This document shows positions 1 through 7,818 of a stretch of 64,000 nucleotides of DNA, piece after piece (the first letter of the stretch is position 1; each line of letters begins with the position of its first letter). The DNA is taken from NCBI RefSeq assembly GCF_003850565.1, contig NZ_CP027706.1, positions 3,720,001-3,784,000 on the forward strand. The letters run 5' to 3'. The notes beneath the pieces are model-generated. The model was given only the letters and a program-made list of their open reading frames with translations, was not told the DNA's origin and did not search any database. This stretch comes from Pseudomonas sessilinigenes (lineage in GTDB: Bacteria > Pseudomonadota > Gammaproteobacteria > Pseudomonadales > Pseudomonadaceae). The translations under genes were made by a program, and so were the position numbers.

Positions 1-296
1 GCATTCGCGTCTGCCTGACGCCGGACCAGGTGAAGTCCGACACCATCCCGCTGCAGGACCCGCAGTCCGGTTGCCAGCAGCAGGTCACCGAGCGCAGTGG
101 CAACCAGTGGAAGTTTCGCTTCAGCTGTCCCAAGGCCCAGGGCAGTGGGGTGGCGAAGTTCATCAGCGATCGCGAGTTCACCACCAATGTGATCGGTACC
201 TTCAACGCCACCGGCCTGCAGCAGAAAGGCAGCATGGACACTCGCGCAGTCTGGCTTGGCCAGGATTGCGGCACGGTCAAACCCCGCGCCTCTTGA
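1..296 (+). CDS. DUF3617 family protein, C-terminal part
   Basis: The reading frame is open from base 3 to a TGA at 294-296, so this is the 3' end of a gene that begins outside the window. The visible part of about 97 residues has four cysteines in the order CLTP, SGCQQQ, FSCP and QDCG. It ends in a TFNATGLQQKGSMDTRAVW-type stretch that resembles the small periplasmic DUF3617 proteins. The N-terminal signal peptide expected for the family lies outside the window. The cellular role is unknown. It runs towards pyrQ, which ends 15 bases further on the opposite strand, so it is not part of the zinc operon. The family call is by recollection of the cysteine pattern and is moderate. Confidence 0.6.
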   Translation, partial: IRVCLTPDQVKSDTIPLQDPQSGCQQQVTERSGNQWKFRFSCPKAQGSGVAKFISDREFTTNVIGTFNATGLQQKGSMDTRAVWLGQDCGTVKPRAS

Positions 297-311
297 GCCG
301 GGGCAGGGCGG

Positions 312-1646
312 CTAGCGGGTGAAGCGCAGGGGTAGGCCTTGGCAATGCTCGTTCAAGCGTCCCTGGTGCCAGGCCAACTGGCCTGAAACCAGGGTAGTGC
401 TCACGCTATGCCGCCAGCGCCGACCGCTAAAGGGCGTCCAGCCACAACGGGCCAGGATCGGTTGCTCATCCACGGCCTGGCCTTCGGGTTCCGGGCGAAT
501 CAACACCAGGTCGGCCCAGTAGCCTTCACGCAAGTAGCCCCGATCGGGGATGGCGAACAGGTCGGCCACCCGGTGGCTGGTCTTCTCCACCAGGGTGGTC
601 AGCGGCAGCACGCCGTCGGCCACCAGTTCCAGCAACGCCGGTAATGCATGTTGCACCAGGGGCAGCCCGGCAGGGGCTCGGGTGTAGGGCAGCTGTTTCT
701 GCGCCCAGGTGTGGGGCGCATGATCGGTGCCGATGACATCCAGGCGTTGGCTGTTCAGGGCCTGGCGCAGAGCGTCGCGGTCGGCCTGGGACTTGATCGC
801 CGGGTTGCACTTGATCAGGTGCCCCAGGTGCGAGTAATCCCGGTCGTCGAACAGCAGGTGGTGCACGCACACTTCGGCGGTGATGCGCTTTTGTGCCAGG
901 GGGCGGTCTTCGAACAGCGCCAGTTCCCGGGCACTGGTCAGGTGCAGCACATGCAGGCGGGTGCCGTGGCGCCTGGCCAGGGCCACGGCCATGGATGAGG
1001 AACGGTAGCAGGCCTCGGCATCGCGGATGCGTGGGTGGGCGGCGGCCGGAATCTGCTCGCCATACAACTGCTGCCAGCGTTGCTGGCGAACCTGGATGCT
1101 CGGTGTGTGTTCGCAATGGGCCAGGAGAATGGTCGGTACCTGGCTGAACAAGCGGTCCAGCACCTGGGGATCGTCCACCAGCATGTTGCCGGTGGAGGCG
1201 CCCATGAATACCTTGACCCCGGCGACTGTGGTGGGATCGAGGGCAGCGACGGTATCGAGGTTGTCGTTGCTGACCCCGAAGTGAAAGCCGTAGTTGGCCA
1301 CCGAGTGTTTGGCCGCACGGCGTTGCTTGTCCTCCAGTGCCTCCAGGGTCAGGGTGGCCGGCGAGGTATTGGGCATGTCCATGAAACTGGTGATGCCACC
1401 GGCCACCGCTGCCCGCGATTCGCTGTGGAAGCTGCCCTTGTCCGGCGCGCCGGGTTCGCGAAAGTGCACCTGGTCGTCGATCATGCCCGGCAGTAGCCAC
1501 TGGCCCTGGGCGTCGATCTCCAGCTCGGCGCTCAGGTGGTCGAGGCTGCCGATGGTCTCGATGCGACCGTTGTTCACCAGCAGGTCGGCATCCAATTGTT
1601 GCCCTTCGTTCACCAGCCGGGCATTGCGGATAAGGATTCGGCCCAT
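312..1646 (-). CDS. pyrQ: Zur-regulon dihydroorotase paralogue PyrQ
   Basis: Probable dihydroorotase, catalysing ring closure of carbamoyl-aspartate to dihydroorotate in cytosolic pyrimidine synthesis. It is the last gene of the folE2 operon. With the ATG at 1646 it is 444 residues; a TTG at 1652 overlaps the upstream stop codon and is an alternative. Amidohydrolase landmarks are visible: DDQVHFREPG near residue 57, a candidate carbamylated lysine in GVKVFMG (about K145), LAHCEH (H177, H180), HVLHLTS (H232, H235) and IGTDHAPHT (D308). The first histidine of the usual HxH metal motif is glutamine here (Q59-V-H61). I recall this DDQVH form from a subgroup of dihydroorotases. The context suggests a backup for a zinc-dependent PyrC during zinc starvation. 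Allantoinase or hydantoinase activity cannot be excluded from sequence alone. Confidence 0.87.
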   Translation of the reverse strand: MGRILIRNARLVNEGQQLDADLLVNNGRIETIGSLDHLSAELEIDAQGQWLLPGMIDDQVHFREPGAPDKGSFHSESRAAVAGGITSFMDMPNTSPATLTLEALEDKQRRAAKHSVANYGFHFGVSNDNLDTVAALDPTTVAGVKVFMGASTGNMLVDDPQVLDRLFSQVPTILLAHCEHTPSIQVRQQRWQQLYGEQIPAAAHPRIRDAEACYRSSSMAVALARRHGTRLHVLHLTSARELALFEDRPLAQKRITAEVCVHHLLFDDRDYSHLGHLIKCNPAIKSQADRDALRQALNSQRLDVIGTDHAPHTWAQKQLPYTRAPAGLPLVQHALPALLELVADGVLPLTTLVEKTSHRVADLFAIPDRGYLREGYWADLVLIRPEPEGQAVDEQPILARCGWTPFSGRRWRHSVSTTLVSGQLAWHQGRLNEHCQGLPLRFTR

Positions 1647-1648
1647 GG

Positions 1649-2209
1649 TCAAAACTCGTTCTGCAGGGCCTTGTAGCCACGGACCAGGTCGACATTGGTG
1701 CGCGCCACATCTTCGGAAAACTCCGAGGCGCTGACACTCACCGGAGGAAATTGCCCGAGGTCGGTCTTCGGGCCGATGCGAGTCGTGGACGGTACATAGA
1801 AACCCTGGGGCAGGTCGCGCCCATCCACCACCGAGTTGTGCCGCACCACGCTGCCGTCACCCACCACACAGTTGAACAGCACGCTGTTGAAGCCGATGAA
1901 CACTCGGTCACCGACCACGCATGGACCATGGACGATGGAACGGTGGGCAATGGAGGTGTACTGGCCGATGGTTACCGCCGCTCCGGATTTGGAGTGGATC
2001 ACTACGCCGTCCTGGATATTCGAATTGGCGCCGATGGTGATGGCCTCCATCTGGCCGTCGGCGTTCACTTCGTCGGCGCGGATCACGGCGTAGGGGCCGA
2101 CGAAGACGTTCTCGCCGATCACCACCTTGCCGCAGATGATGGCGGTCTTGTCGACGTAGGCCGATTCGGCGATGACCGGCAGGTCGCCGGAGGGGTTTTT
2201 ACGGATCAT
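1649..2209 (-). CDS. gamma-class carbonic anhydrase-like hexapeptide protein
   Basis: A 186-residue left-handed beta-helix protein with repeated hexapeptides such as IGENVF, IGANSN and IGQYTS. Three histidines fit the trimer-interface metal site of gamma carbonic anhydrases: H72 (VVIHSK), H89 (SIAHRS) and H94 (IVHGPC). The likely reaction is hydration of CO2 to bicarbonate in the cytosol, with zinc, iron or cobalt as metal. Its stop overlaps the region before pyrQ, and its start overlaps the end of hisI2 by 4 bases, so it is translated as part of the folE2 operon. In pseudomonads this gene sits beside pyrQ in the Zur regulon. The role there is probably to substitute for zinc-demanding beta-class enzymes; that is inference. 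Hexapeptide acyltransferase activity is the main alternative. Confidence 0.85.
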   Translation of the reverse strand: MIRKNPSGDLPVIAESAYVDKTAIICGKVVIGENVFVGPYAVIRADEVNADGQMEAITIGANSNIQDGVVIHSKSGAAVTIGQYTSIAHRSIVHGPCVVGDRVFIGFNSVLFNCVVGDGSVVRHNSVVDGRDLPQGFYVPSTTRIGPKTDLGQFPPVSVSASEFSEDVARTNVDLVRGYKALQNEF

Positions 2210-2643
2210 GGCGCGGGTCCTTCAAGGGGGGAACTGATGACTTCCACCGCGCCATCGCGAATGGCGTTGTAGAAACAGTTGGGGCGCCCGGTATGGCAGG
2301 CCGGTCCGCTCTGTTGCACCTGCAACAGCACGGCATCGCCGTCGCAGTCCAGGCGTGCTTCCACCAGGCGCTGGCGATGGCCGGAACTCTCGCCCTTGCG
2401 CCACAGGCAATTGCGCGAACGCGACCAGTAGCAGACCTGGCCGCTGGCCAGGGTTTCGGCCAGGGCCTGGCGGTTCATCCAGGCCAGCATCAACACCTCG
2501 CCGCTGTCATGTTGCTGGGCGATGGCGGCGATCAGGCCATCGGCGTTCCAGGGCAGGGCGTCGAGCACTGCGGTCAATGGCCAGCGGCTGCCCAGGGGAG
2601 CTGTTTCCAGATCCAGCAGCGATAGCGGCGGGTGCTTGATCAT
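2206..2643 (-). CDS. hisI2: phosphoribosyl-AMP cyclohydrolase paralogue HisI2
   Basis: A 145-residue protein of the PRA-cyclohydrolase fold, which opens the adenine ring of phosphoribosyl-AMP in histidine synthesis. The family core is intact: WMN and YWSRSR near residues 55-77, then LDCDGDAVLLQVQ with D99, C100, D101 and D103 around the metal site, and CHTGRPNC with C116 and C123. All three cysteine zinc ligands are therefore kept, so this is not a cysteine-free replacement like DksA2. It overlaps the upstream transporter gene by 4 bases (ATGA) and the downstream carbonic anhydrase gene by 4. The operon context suggests a paralogue induced when zinc is scarce and the housekeeping HisI loses metal; why a zinc-ligated copy helps is unclear. 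Housekeeping hisIE genes lie elsewhere in pseudomonads. Confidence 0.88.
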   Translation of the reverse strand: MIKHPPLSLLDLETAPLGSRWPLTAVLDALPWNADGLIAAIAQQHDSGEVLMLAWMNRQALAETLASGQVCYWSRSRNCLWRKGESSGHRQRLVEARLDCDGDAVLLQVQQSGPACHTGRPNCFYNAIRDGAVEVISSPLEGPAP

Positions 2644-3524
2644 GGTCGGCTCAGGGCGTCGTACAGCGTATTGAGGTTGTATTCGAACAGCCCGGTGAAG
2701 GTACTGGCCGGGCCGCTGGCCGATAGCGCATCGGAATACAGGACGCCGCCAATATGCGCACCGCTTTCCTCGGCGATCTGCTTGAGCAGGCGCGCATCCT
2801 TGATGTTCTCCATGAACACCGCCTTGACCTTGGCTTTGCGGATCTGGGTGATCAGCGCAGCGACTTCCGCCGCCGAGGGCTCGCGTTCAGTGGACAGTCC
2901 CTGGGGGGCCAGGAACTCGATGCCGTAGGCCTGGCCCAGGTAGCCGAAGGCATCGTGGGAGGTGACGATCTTGCGGTTGCCCGCCGGCAGGGCGCCGAGC
3001 TTGGCCTTGGCTTCGGCCAGCAAGCGGTAGATGCGCTTGAGGTAGTCCTGGCTGTTGCGTTCGTAGTCGCTGCGATGGGCCGGGTCGGCGGCGATCAGCG
3101 CCTTGGTGATGTTGTTCACATACAGTTCGCTGTTGGCCAGGTTGTGCCAGGCGTGAGGGTCGGGGATTTTCTCGCCGTCTTCTTCCAGGCTGCGCGGGAT
3201 CACGCCACGGCTGGCGGTGATCACGGTGGCCGGGGTAGCGGTGCTGGCGACCAGGCGATCGAGCCAGGGTTCGAAGCCCAGGCCATTCTTGATGATGAGC
3301 CGGGCGCCGAGCAGGGCCTTGGCATCGTCCGGCGTGGGTTCATAGGTATGGGCGTCTTCGTCGGCCCCCACCAGGTTGCTGATCCGTACGTGTTCGCCAC
3401 CGACCTCGCGGGTCATGTCGGCGAGAATGCTGAAGCTGGTGACCACGGCAATTTTGTCCGCCGCCTGGGCACTGGATAACCACAGGGACAGCAGCAGGCT
3501 GGACAGCACGAGTAGGGCGCGCAT
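2640..3524 (-). CDS. zinc/manganese ABC transporter periplasmic binding protein
   Basis: Cluster A-I metal-binding protein (ZnuA/AztC/MntC type) that captures a transition metal in the periplasm for the permease and ATPase encoded just upstream. I start it at the ATG at 3524 because GAGG lies 9 bases before it; a GTG at 3539 overlapping the permease stop is possible. The 294-residue product begins with a signal peptide ending near SSAQA. Four likely metal ligands are visible: H59 (DAHTYEP), H124 (DPHAWHN), H190 (TSHDAFG) and D265 (LYSDAL). The histidine-rich loop typical of ZnuA is missing; a short acidic EEDGEK stretch stands before H124, which resembles AztC-type receptors. The Zur-operon context favours zinc as the substrate. 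Confidence 0.88.
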   Translation of the reverse strand: MRALLVLSSLLLSLWLSSAQAADKIAVVTSFSILADMTREVGGEHVRISNLVGADEDAHTYEPTPDDAKALLGARLIIKNGLGFEPWLDRLVASTATPATVITASRGVIPRSLEEDGEKIPDPHAWHNLANSELYVNNITKALIAADPAHRSDYERNSQDYLKRIYRLLAEAKAKLGALPAGNRKIVTSHDAFGYLGQAYGIEFLAPQGLSTEREPSAAEVAALITQIRKAKVKAVFMENIKDARLLKQIAEESGAHIGGVLYSDALSASGPASTFTGLFEYNLNTLYDALSRP

Positions 3525-3535
3525 CGACAAGAACC

Positions 3536-4402
3536 TCACAGGGATGAAGGCAGGGGCGGGCGGTGCAGCAGGCCGTGGACCGGCCCGAACACCACCGACA
3601 GCAAGTACAAGCCGCCGGCTATCAGCACGATGGCCGGGCCGCTGGGCAGCGAGTAATGGAACGACAGCAGCAGGCCGAGCCAGACCGACAGGCAGCCCAG
3701 GGCCGCGCTGATACCGATCAGGATCGGCAGGCGTCGGCTCCAGAAACGCGCAGCGGCGGCCGGCAGCATCATCAGGCCCACCACCATCAAGGCACCGATG
3801 GCCTGGAAGCCGATCACCAGGTTGAGCACCACCAGGGTCAGGAACAACCCATGGGCCAGGGGGCCGAGCCGGCTGACGCTGTGCAGGAATAGCGGATCGA
3901 GGGTGTCCAGCAGCAAGGGTCTATAGATCAGGGCCATGGCCAGCAGGCTGACGGCCGAGACGATCAACATGCCGTCCAGGGTCGGTCCGTCCACCGCCAG
4001 GGCCGAGCCGAACAGCAGGTGCAGCAAGTCCAGGCGTTTACCGGCCAGGCCCAGGATCAGCACTCCGGCGGCCAGGGAAATCGGGTAGATAGCGGCAATG
4101 CTGGCGTCTTCCCGCAGGCCGGTACGACGAGTGATCCAGGCTGCCAATCCGGCCATGCCCAGTCCTGCGCCAAGCCCGCCGAGAGTCAGGGCGGGCAGGC
4201 TCAGGCCGGCGAACCAGAAGCCCAGGGCTGCTCCGGGGAGAATGCCGTGGGCCACCGCATCGCCGATCAGGCTCATGCGCCGCAGGATCAGGAACACACC
4301 CAAAGGAGCGGTACTGCAGGCCAGCACCAGTCCACCGAGCAAGGCCCGGCGCATGAACATGAATTCGTTGAAGGGGTGCCAGAGATGGGCGGCGAGGTGC
4401 AT
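3536..4402 (-). CDS. zinc/manganese ABC transporter permease (ZnuB-like)
   Basis: Integral membrane subunit of the metal importer, 288 residues when started at the ATG at 4402, which shares one base with the ATPase stop codon (TGATG). The longer reading frame upstream is only the ATPase gene read in another frame. Eight or so hydrophobic segments are visible. Family hallmarks include the N-terminal FMRRALLGGLVLA stretch, LIGDAVAHGILPGAALGF near residue 50, and GALMVVGLMMLPAAAARFW near residue 210. It would pass the metal from the binding protein encoded next to it through the inner membrane. The gene overlaps or abuts both neighbours, so all three transporter parts are made from one message. 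Confidence 0.9.
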   Translation of the reverse strand: MHLAAHLWHPFNEFMFMRRALLGGLVLACSTAPLGVFLILRRMSLIGDAVAHGILPGAALGFWFAGLSLPALTLGGLGAGLGMAGLAAWITRRTGLREDASIAAIYPISLAAGVLILGLAGKRLDLLHLLFGSALAVDGPTLDGMLIVSAVSLLAMALIYRPLLLDTLDPLFLHSVSRLGPLAHGLFLTLVVLNLVIGFQAIGALMVVGLMMLPAAAARFWSRRLPILIGISAALGCLSVWLGLLLSFHYSLPSGPAIVLIAGGLYLLSVVFGPVHGLLHRPPLPSSL

Positions 4403-5070
4403 CAGGCCACCTGAGGGCAAATGGGGTGGGCGATCAGTTCCTGGCTGGGAGCGAACACGCAACCGCTGTGCTTGAGCAACAGGGTCTGGGGAATATGCTG
4501 GCGCACCGCGGGCAGGTCGTGGCAGACCACCACCAGGGTGCGACCTTGGGCATGCCAACGGTGCAGGTGTTGCCAAAGCAGGGCCTGGCCGGATTCGTCG
4601 AGGGCGGCATGGGGTTCGTCCAGCAACAGCAGTGACGCTTCGGTGAGGGTCAACCGGGCCAGCAGCGCACGTTGCAACTCTCCACCGGACAAGGCCATCA
4701 ATGGGCGTTTCTGCAGACCTTGCAGATGCCAGTCGGCGAGGACCGCGTGCAGTTTTTGGGATCGGCTGGCGGCAGTTTCACGCTTGCCCCAAAGGCCGGC
4801 GATCACCAGTTCCTCCAGGTTGATCGGGAACTGTCGGTCCAGGTGTTGCTGCTGCGGCAGGTAGGCCAGGCCTGTGTGTCGTGGCAGGCTGCGCTCGACC
4901 TTGCCCGAGAGCGGCTTTTGCAGGCCGGCGATTACTTTTAGCAGGCTGCTTTTACCCGAGCCATTGGCGCCGATGATCGCAGTCAGGCTGCCGCTTGCCA
5001 GATGCAGATCCAGCGGTGGAGTCAGTGGCTGGCCCGGAGCTCCCCAGCGCAAGGCGTGGCAGCGCAGCAT
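4402..5070 (-). CDS. zinc/manganese ABC transporter ATPase (ZnuC-like)
   Basis: A 222-residue ABC ATPase that powers the metal importer from the cytosolic side. All nucleotide-binding motifs are present: Walker A GANGSGKSS near residue 37, a Q-loop in AYLPQQQHLD, the signature ALSGGELQRALLARL near residue 130, Walker B SLLLLDEPHAALDE, and the switch histidine in VVVCHDL. Its start shares one base with the end of folE2 (TGATG) and its stop shares one base with the permease start, so translation is coupled across the three genes. Together with folE2 it forms the promoter-proximal part of the Zur-controlled operon. Confidence 0.92.
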   Translation of the reverse strand: MLRCHALRWGAPGQPLTPPLDLHLASGSLTAIIGANGSGKSSLLKVIAGLQKPLSGKVERSLPRHTGLAYLPQQQHLDRQFPINLEELVIAGLWGKRETAASRSQKLHAVLADWHLQGLQKRPLMALSGGELQRALLARLTLTEASLLLLDEPHAALDESGQALLWQHLHRWHAQGRTLVVVCHDLPAVRQHIPQTLLLKHSGCVFAPSQELIAHPICPQVA

Positions 5071-5963
5071 CAGGCCTCCCAGTTCCAGCGACTTTCGGCC
5101 ACGGCATCATGGGCGTGCAGGCTCTCTGCATGCACGACCCGCAAGGCGAAGGCATTGATCCCGGGGGAGCGACGCAGGGCCAGGTTGAGGCGCCGGGCAG
5201 CGTCTTCGCAGAACATCAGGTTCTGCCCATTGGCCAGGGCAAAGGCTTGTTCGTCGGCACGTTTTACGGCGGTTTGTACGGCGGTGCCCAGGGCGTTTTC
5301 TGCGTCGTCGATCACCGCGATCAGCGGCAATTCATCGACGAAGTTATCCAGGCGCAGACGCAACTGCGCGTTGCTGCGTTGGCTGTGGGGCGTGGCGACG
5401 ATGCCTTGGGTCGAACCCAACCAGGCCAGGACATCGGCATGCTGCAAGGTCTTATTGGCGAAGTCATCGACGAACTGTTGCTGGATCAGCTGGCGCGACA
5501 GTGCCGCCGAGCAGGGGCAGGTCGAGGAATAAGGTACGTCGATCTTTAGTTCCACGTGGAACATGGCGTTTTTCAGCTGTGCCTCGATGCTCAGCGGATA
5601 GCGTTTCCAGCCAGCCAGTGGGCTGATCAGCGCCGGTCGCTTGAGCAATAGATCCAGGTGAATGCGCAGGTAGGCGTGTTGCGCCAGGCCTTCATGGCTA
5701 TCGAGGAAGCGTTGCAGCACCCGACGCAGCAAGGCCGGGGTGAGGTTCTGCTGCTCCAGCATTTCCAGGGCCAGGTACAGGCGTGACATATGGATACCCC
5801 GGGCTTCGCCATCGTCGAGGCTGACTCCCGCATCGGCCATGGCGGCGGTTCGCTGGCCATCGATCACTACAGGTAAGGCGATGCCGCACATGCCGACCCA
5901 GTCCAGTGGCAAGGCTTGGCGTGAGGCCTGCGCGGCAATATCCGGCAGAGTCAGCGCGTTCAT
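5070..5963 (-). CDS. folE2: GTP cyclohydrolase IB (FolE2)
   Basis: First gene of the leftward zinc operon. FolE2 converts GTP to dihydroneopterin triphosphate for folate synthesis and, unlike the zinc-dependent FolE, works with other divalent metals such as manganese. The 297-residue length suits the family. Diagnostic segments are DWVGMCGIALPV near residue 21, KRYPLSIEAQLKN near residue 120, the cysteine loop VPYSSTCPCSAALSRQ with the likely catalytic/metal cysteine, and MFCEDAARRL near the C terminus. The start at 5963 lies about 30 bases from the Zur palindrome, and that palindrome, read toward this gene, contains a TATAAT -10-like hexamer. Repression by zinc-loaded Zur is therefore expected. 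Confidence in identity is high. Confidence 0.94.
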   Translation of the reverse strand: MNALTLPDIAAQASRQALPLDWVGMCGIALPVVIDGQRTAAMADAGVSLDDGEARGIHMSRLYLALEMLEQQNLTPALLRRVLQRFLDSHEGLAQHAYLRIHLDLLLKRPALISPLAGWKRYPLSIEAQLKNAMFHVELKIDVPYSSTCPCSAALSRQLIQQQFVDDFANKTLQHADVLAWLGSTQGIVATPHSQRSNAQLRLRLDNFVDELPLIAVIDDAENALGTAVQTAVKRADEQAFALANGQNLMFCEDAARRLNLALRRSPGINAFALRVVHAESLHAHDAVAESRWNWEA

Positions 5964-5993
5964 GAGCAGGTCCGTCGTTGGAAAAGATTCGGC

Positions 5994-6011
5994 ATGTTAT
6001 ATTATAACAAT
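5994..6011. promoter_or_regulatory. Zur operator between folE2 and amiA
   Basis: A perfect 7-1-7 inverted repeat, TGTTATA-T-TATAACA, occupies 5995-6009. It matches the AT-rich gamma-proteobacterial Zur consensus as I recall it. Read toward folE2, the 18-base string ATTGTTATAATATAACAT is identical to the second site at 7774-7791 read toward dksA2. It lies 31 bases before folE2 and about 82 bases before amiA, so one operator can silence both divergent transcripts. Confidence 0.9.
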
Positions 6012-6092
6012 ACACGTGATGGAAAGTTTTTCCTCAACGGTCATCCATCCTGCCTCGTGAGTACGGACGCTCCTTTATTTGCGGTAGTCGCC

Positions 6093-7313
6093 ATGCATAG
6101 ACGTCAATTGCTCAACCTGTTGTTGGCCGGTACGGCCCTGGTGTTCCCCTGGAGTGCCTACGCCACGCAGATCCGCAGTGCGCGGCTGTGGAACTCTGCC
6201 GACAAGTTGCGCCTGGTGCTGGATCTGAGCGGCCCGGTGCACTACAAGACCTTCACCCTGAGCGCCCCCGAGCGGCTGATCATCGACCTGAGCGGTGCGC
6301 GCCTGAGTGGTGACTTCAGCCAGCTGGCCTTGGCCAATACGGTGATCCGCTCGATCCGTTCCGGGCATTTCGGCCAGGGTGATACCCGGATCGTTCTCGA
6401 TTTGAATCAGCCGGTGCAGCTCAACAGCTTTCTGTTGCCTCCCCAGGACGGACAGGGCCATCGCCTGGTGCTGGATCTGTCCAGCAGCACCAAAATCGCA
6501 CCCAGCATGGCCGCGGCTGCGGCGCTGGCCGCCAAGCCCCCGGCCCTGGCGGATCGGGCCCATCCCAAGCGCGACATCATCGTGGTGGTGGACCCCGGGC
6601 ATGGTGGCAAGGACCCTGGAGCGGTAGGGGCCAGGGGCGAGCGTGAAAAGGATGTGGTGTTGTCCATCGCCCAACTGCTGGCCAAGCGGCTCAAGCGCGA
6701 GAAGGGCTTCGACGTGAAGCTGGTGCGCAACGATGACTTCTTCGTGCCATTGCGCAAGCGTGTGGAGATCGCCCGCAAGCACAAGGCGGACATGTTCATT
6801 TCAGTGCATGCCGATGCTGCACCGCGCCTGACCGCTTCCGGGGCCTCGGTGTTCGCCCTGTCCGAAGGCGGGGCGACCTCCGCCACCGCGCGCTTCATGG
6901 CCCAGCGGGAGAACGGTGTCGATCTGCTGGGGGCCAGCAGCTTGCTCAATCTCAAGGACAAGGATCCGATGCTCGCGGGGGTGATCCTCGATATGTCGAT
7001 GAACGCCACCATCGCCGCCAGCCTGCAATTGGGCAGCACCGTGCTGGACAGCCTGTCGGGGATTACCAGCCTGCACCAGAAGCGCGTGGAGCAGGCCGGG
7101 TTCGCCGTTCTCAAGTCGCCGGATGTGCCCTCGATCCTGGTGGAGACCGGTTTCATCTCCAACAGCCGCGACAGCCAGCGCCTGGTCACGGCGCGGCACC
7201 AGCAGGCGATTGCCGATGGCCTGTTCCAAGGCTTGCAGCGCTACTTCGAGAGGAATCCGCCGGCCAACAGCTACATGGCCTGGCTCCAGGAAACCAGGAA
7301 CAACCAGGTCTAG
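6093..7313 (+). CDS. amiA: N-acetylmuramoyl-L-alanine amidase AmiA (Tat-exported)
   Basis: Periplasmic peptidoglycan amidase that cleaves between muramic acid and the stem peptide, used in daughter-cell separation. I start it at the ATG at 6093 (406 residues); the in-frame ATG at 5994 lies inside the Zur operator. The N terminus MHRRQLLNLLLAG is a twin-arginine export signal. An AMIN domain follows at about residues 25-130, and an Amidase_3 domain at about 160-395 with zinc-site residues H170 (DPGHGGKDPG) and E351 (LVETGFISN). It is itself a zinc enzyme, divergent from folE2 and sharing its operator, and fits the amiA gene of the P. aeruginosa zinc island. A second amidase elsewhere in the genome may be the main housekeeping copy. 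Confidence 0.92.
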   Translation: MHRRQLLNLLLAGTALVFPWSAYATQIRSARLWNSADKLRLVLDLSGPVHYKTFTLSAPERLIIDLSGARLSGDFSQLALANTVIRSIRSGHFGQGDTRIVLDLNQPVQLNSFLLPPQDGQGHRLVLDLSSSTKIAPSMAAAAALAAKPPALADRAHPKRDIIVVVDPGHGGKDPGAVGARGEREKDVVLSIAQLLAKRLKREKGFDVKLVRNDDFFVPLRKRVEIARKHKADMFISVHADAAPRLTASGASVFALSEGGATSATARFMAQRENGVDLLGASSLLNLKDKDPMLAGVILDMSMNATIAASLQLGSTVLDSLSGITSLHQKRVEQAGFAVLKSPDVPSILVETGFISNSRDSQRLVTARHQQAIADGLFQGLQRYFERNPPANSYMAWLQETRNNQV

Positions 7314-7320
7314 GGCGTCC

Positions 7321-7698
7321 TCAGCAGCCCGTGATGCGGCTGCAAGTGAACTGGCCACGGCTGCCGCCAGAGCTGGAAAAACGATTGCGCGTGGTCCAGC
7401 CCACGCGCTGGCTGTAGCCCACCCAGGCCTCGCCGTCGGAGGCCAGGCCGGTGAAGAAGGTCAACTGCCCGTAGCGGCTGTTGGTCTGCGCCCAATAGCG
7501 CTTGCCACTCACCTCGAAGCCTCGCAGGTAGGTCGTGCTGCCGGCGGCGGCAACGCTGTAGGCATTGCCCTGTGGATCGACGCAGGCCAGCAGCGTGGCA
7601 CTGCGGGTGCAGGCCGCCAGGGTACTGGGGAGCGCGGCACAGGCATGGCCGGCAAGCAAGGTCAGGCTGCAGATCAGGGCGGGCAGGATCGGGCGCAT
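7321..7698 (-). CDS. small exported protein of unknown function in the zinc island
   Basis: A 125-residue protein with a clear signal peptide (MRPILPALICSLTLLAGHACA) and four cysteines in the mature part (ACTRS, LACVD, FTCSR and the final GC) that could form two disulfides. I recognise no enzymatic motif. Repeated short Gly/Ser/Tyr-rich strands suggest a small beta-sheet domain. It converges on amiA, with only seven bases between the two stops. Its start lies about 75 bases from the Zur operator that it shares with dksA2, so it may be zinc-repressed. I recall a hypothetical protein in the same place in the P. aeruginosa island. The function is unknown. Confidence 0.75.
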   Translation of the reverse strand: MRPILPALICSLTLLAGHACAALPSTLAACTRSATLLACVDPQGNAYSVAAAGSTTYLRGFEVSGKRYWAQTNSRYGQLTFFTGLASDGEAWVGYSQRVGWTTRNRFSSSGGSRGQFTCSRITGC

Positions 7699-7773
7699 GG
7701 CAGTTCTCTGGGCAACAGGGGCGCAGCATCGCGCCCTTCGTCATGTCGGGCAAGAGAGGGTTGGCGGATCTGC

Positions 7774-7791
7774 ATTGTTATAATATAACAT
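7774..7791. promoter_or_regulatory. Zur operator upstream of dksA2
   Basis: A perfect 7-1-7 palindrome, TGTTATA-A-TATAACA, at 7776-7790 inside the 18-mer ATTGTTATAATATAACAT shared with the folE2 site. TATAAT at 7779-7784 could serve as the -10 element for dksA2, which starts 27 bases downstream. The divergent small exported gene starts about 75 bases to the left. The layout mirrors the first operator. Confidence 0.9.
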
Positions 7792-7818
7792 AAAAGAAAA
7801 CCCGATCCGTGACCCGCC

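Noticed and set aside
526..1737. Long minus-strand frame overlapping pyrQ (403 residues).
   Set aside because: It is out of frame with pyrQ, is rich in Arg, Pro and Gly as expected of a GC-rich shadow, and has no motif; pyrQ itself is complete.
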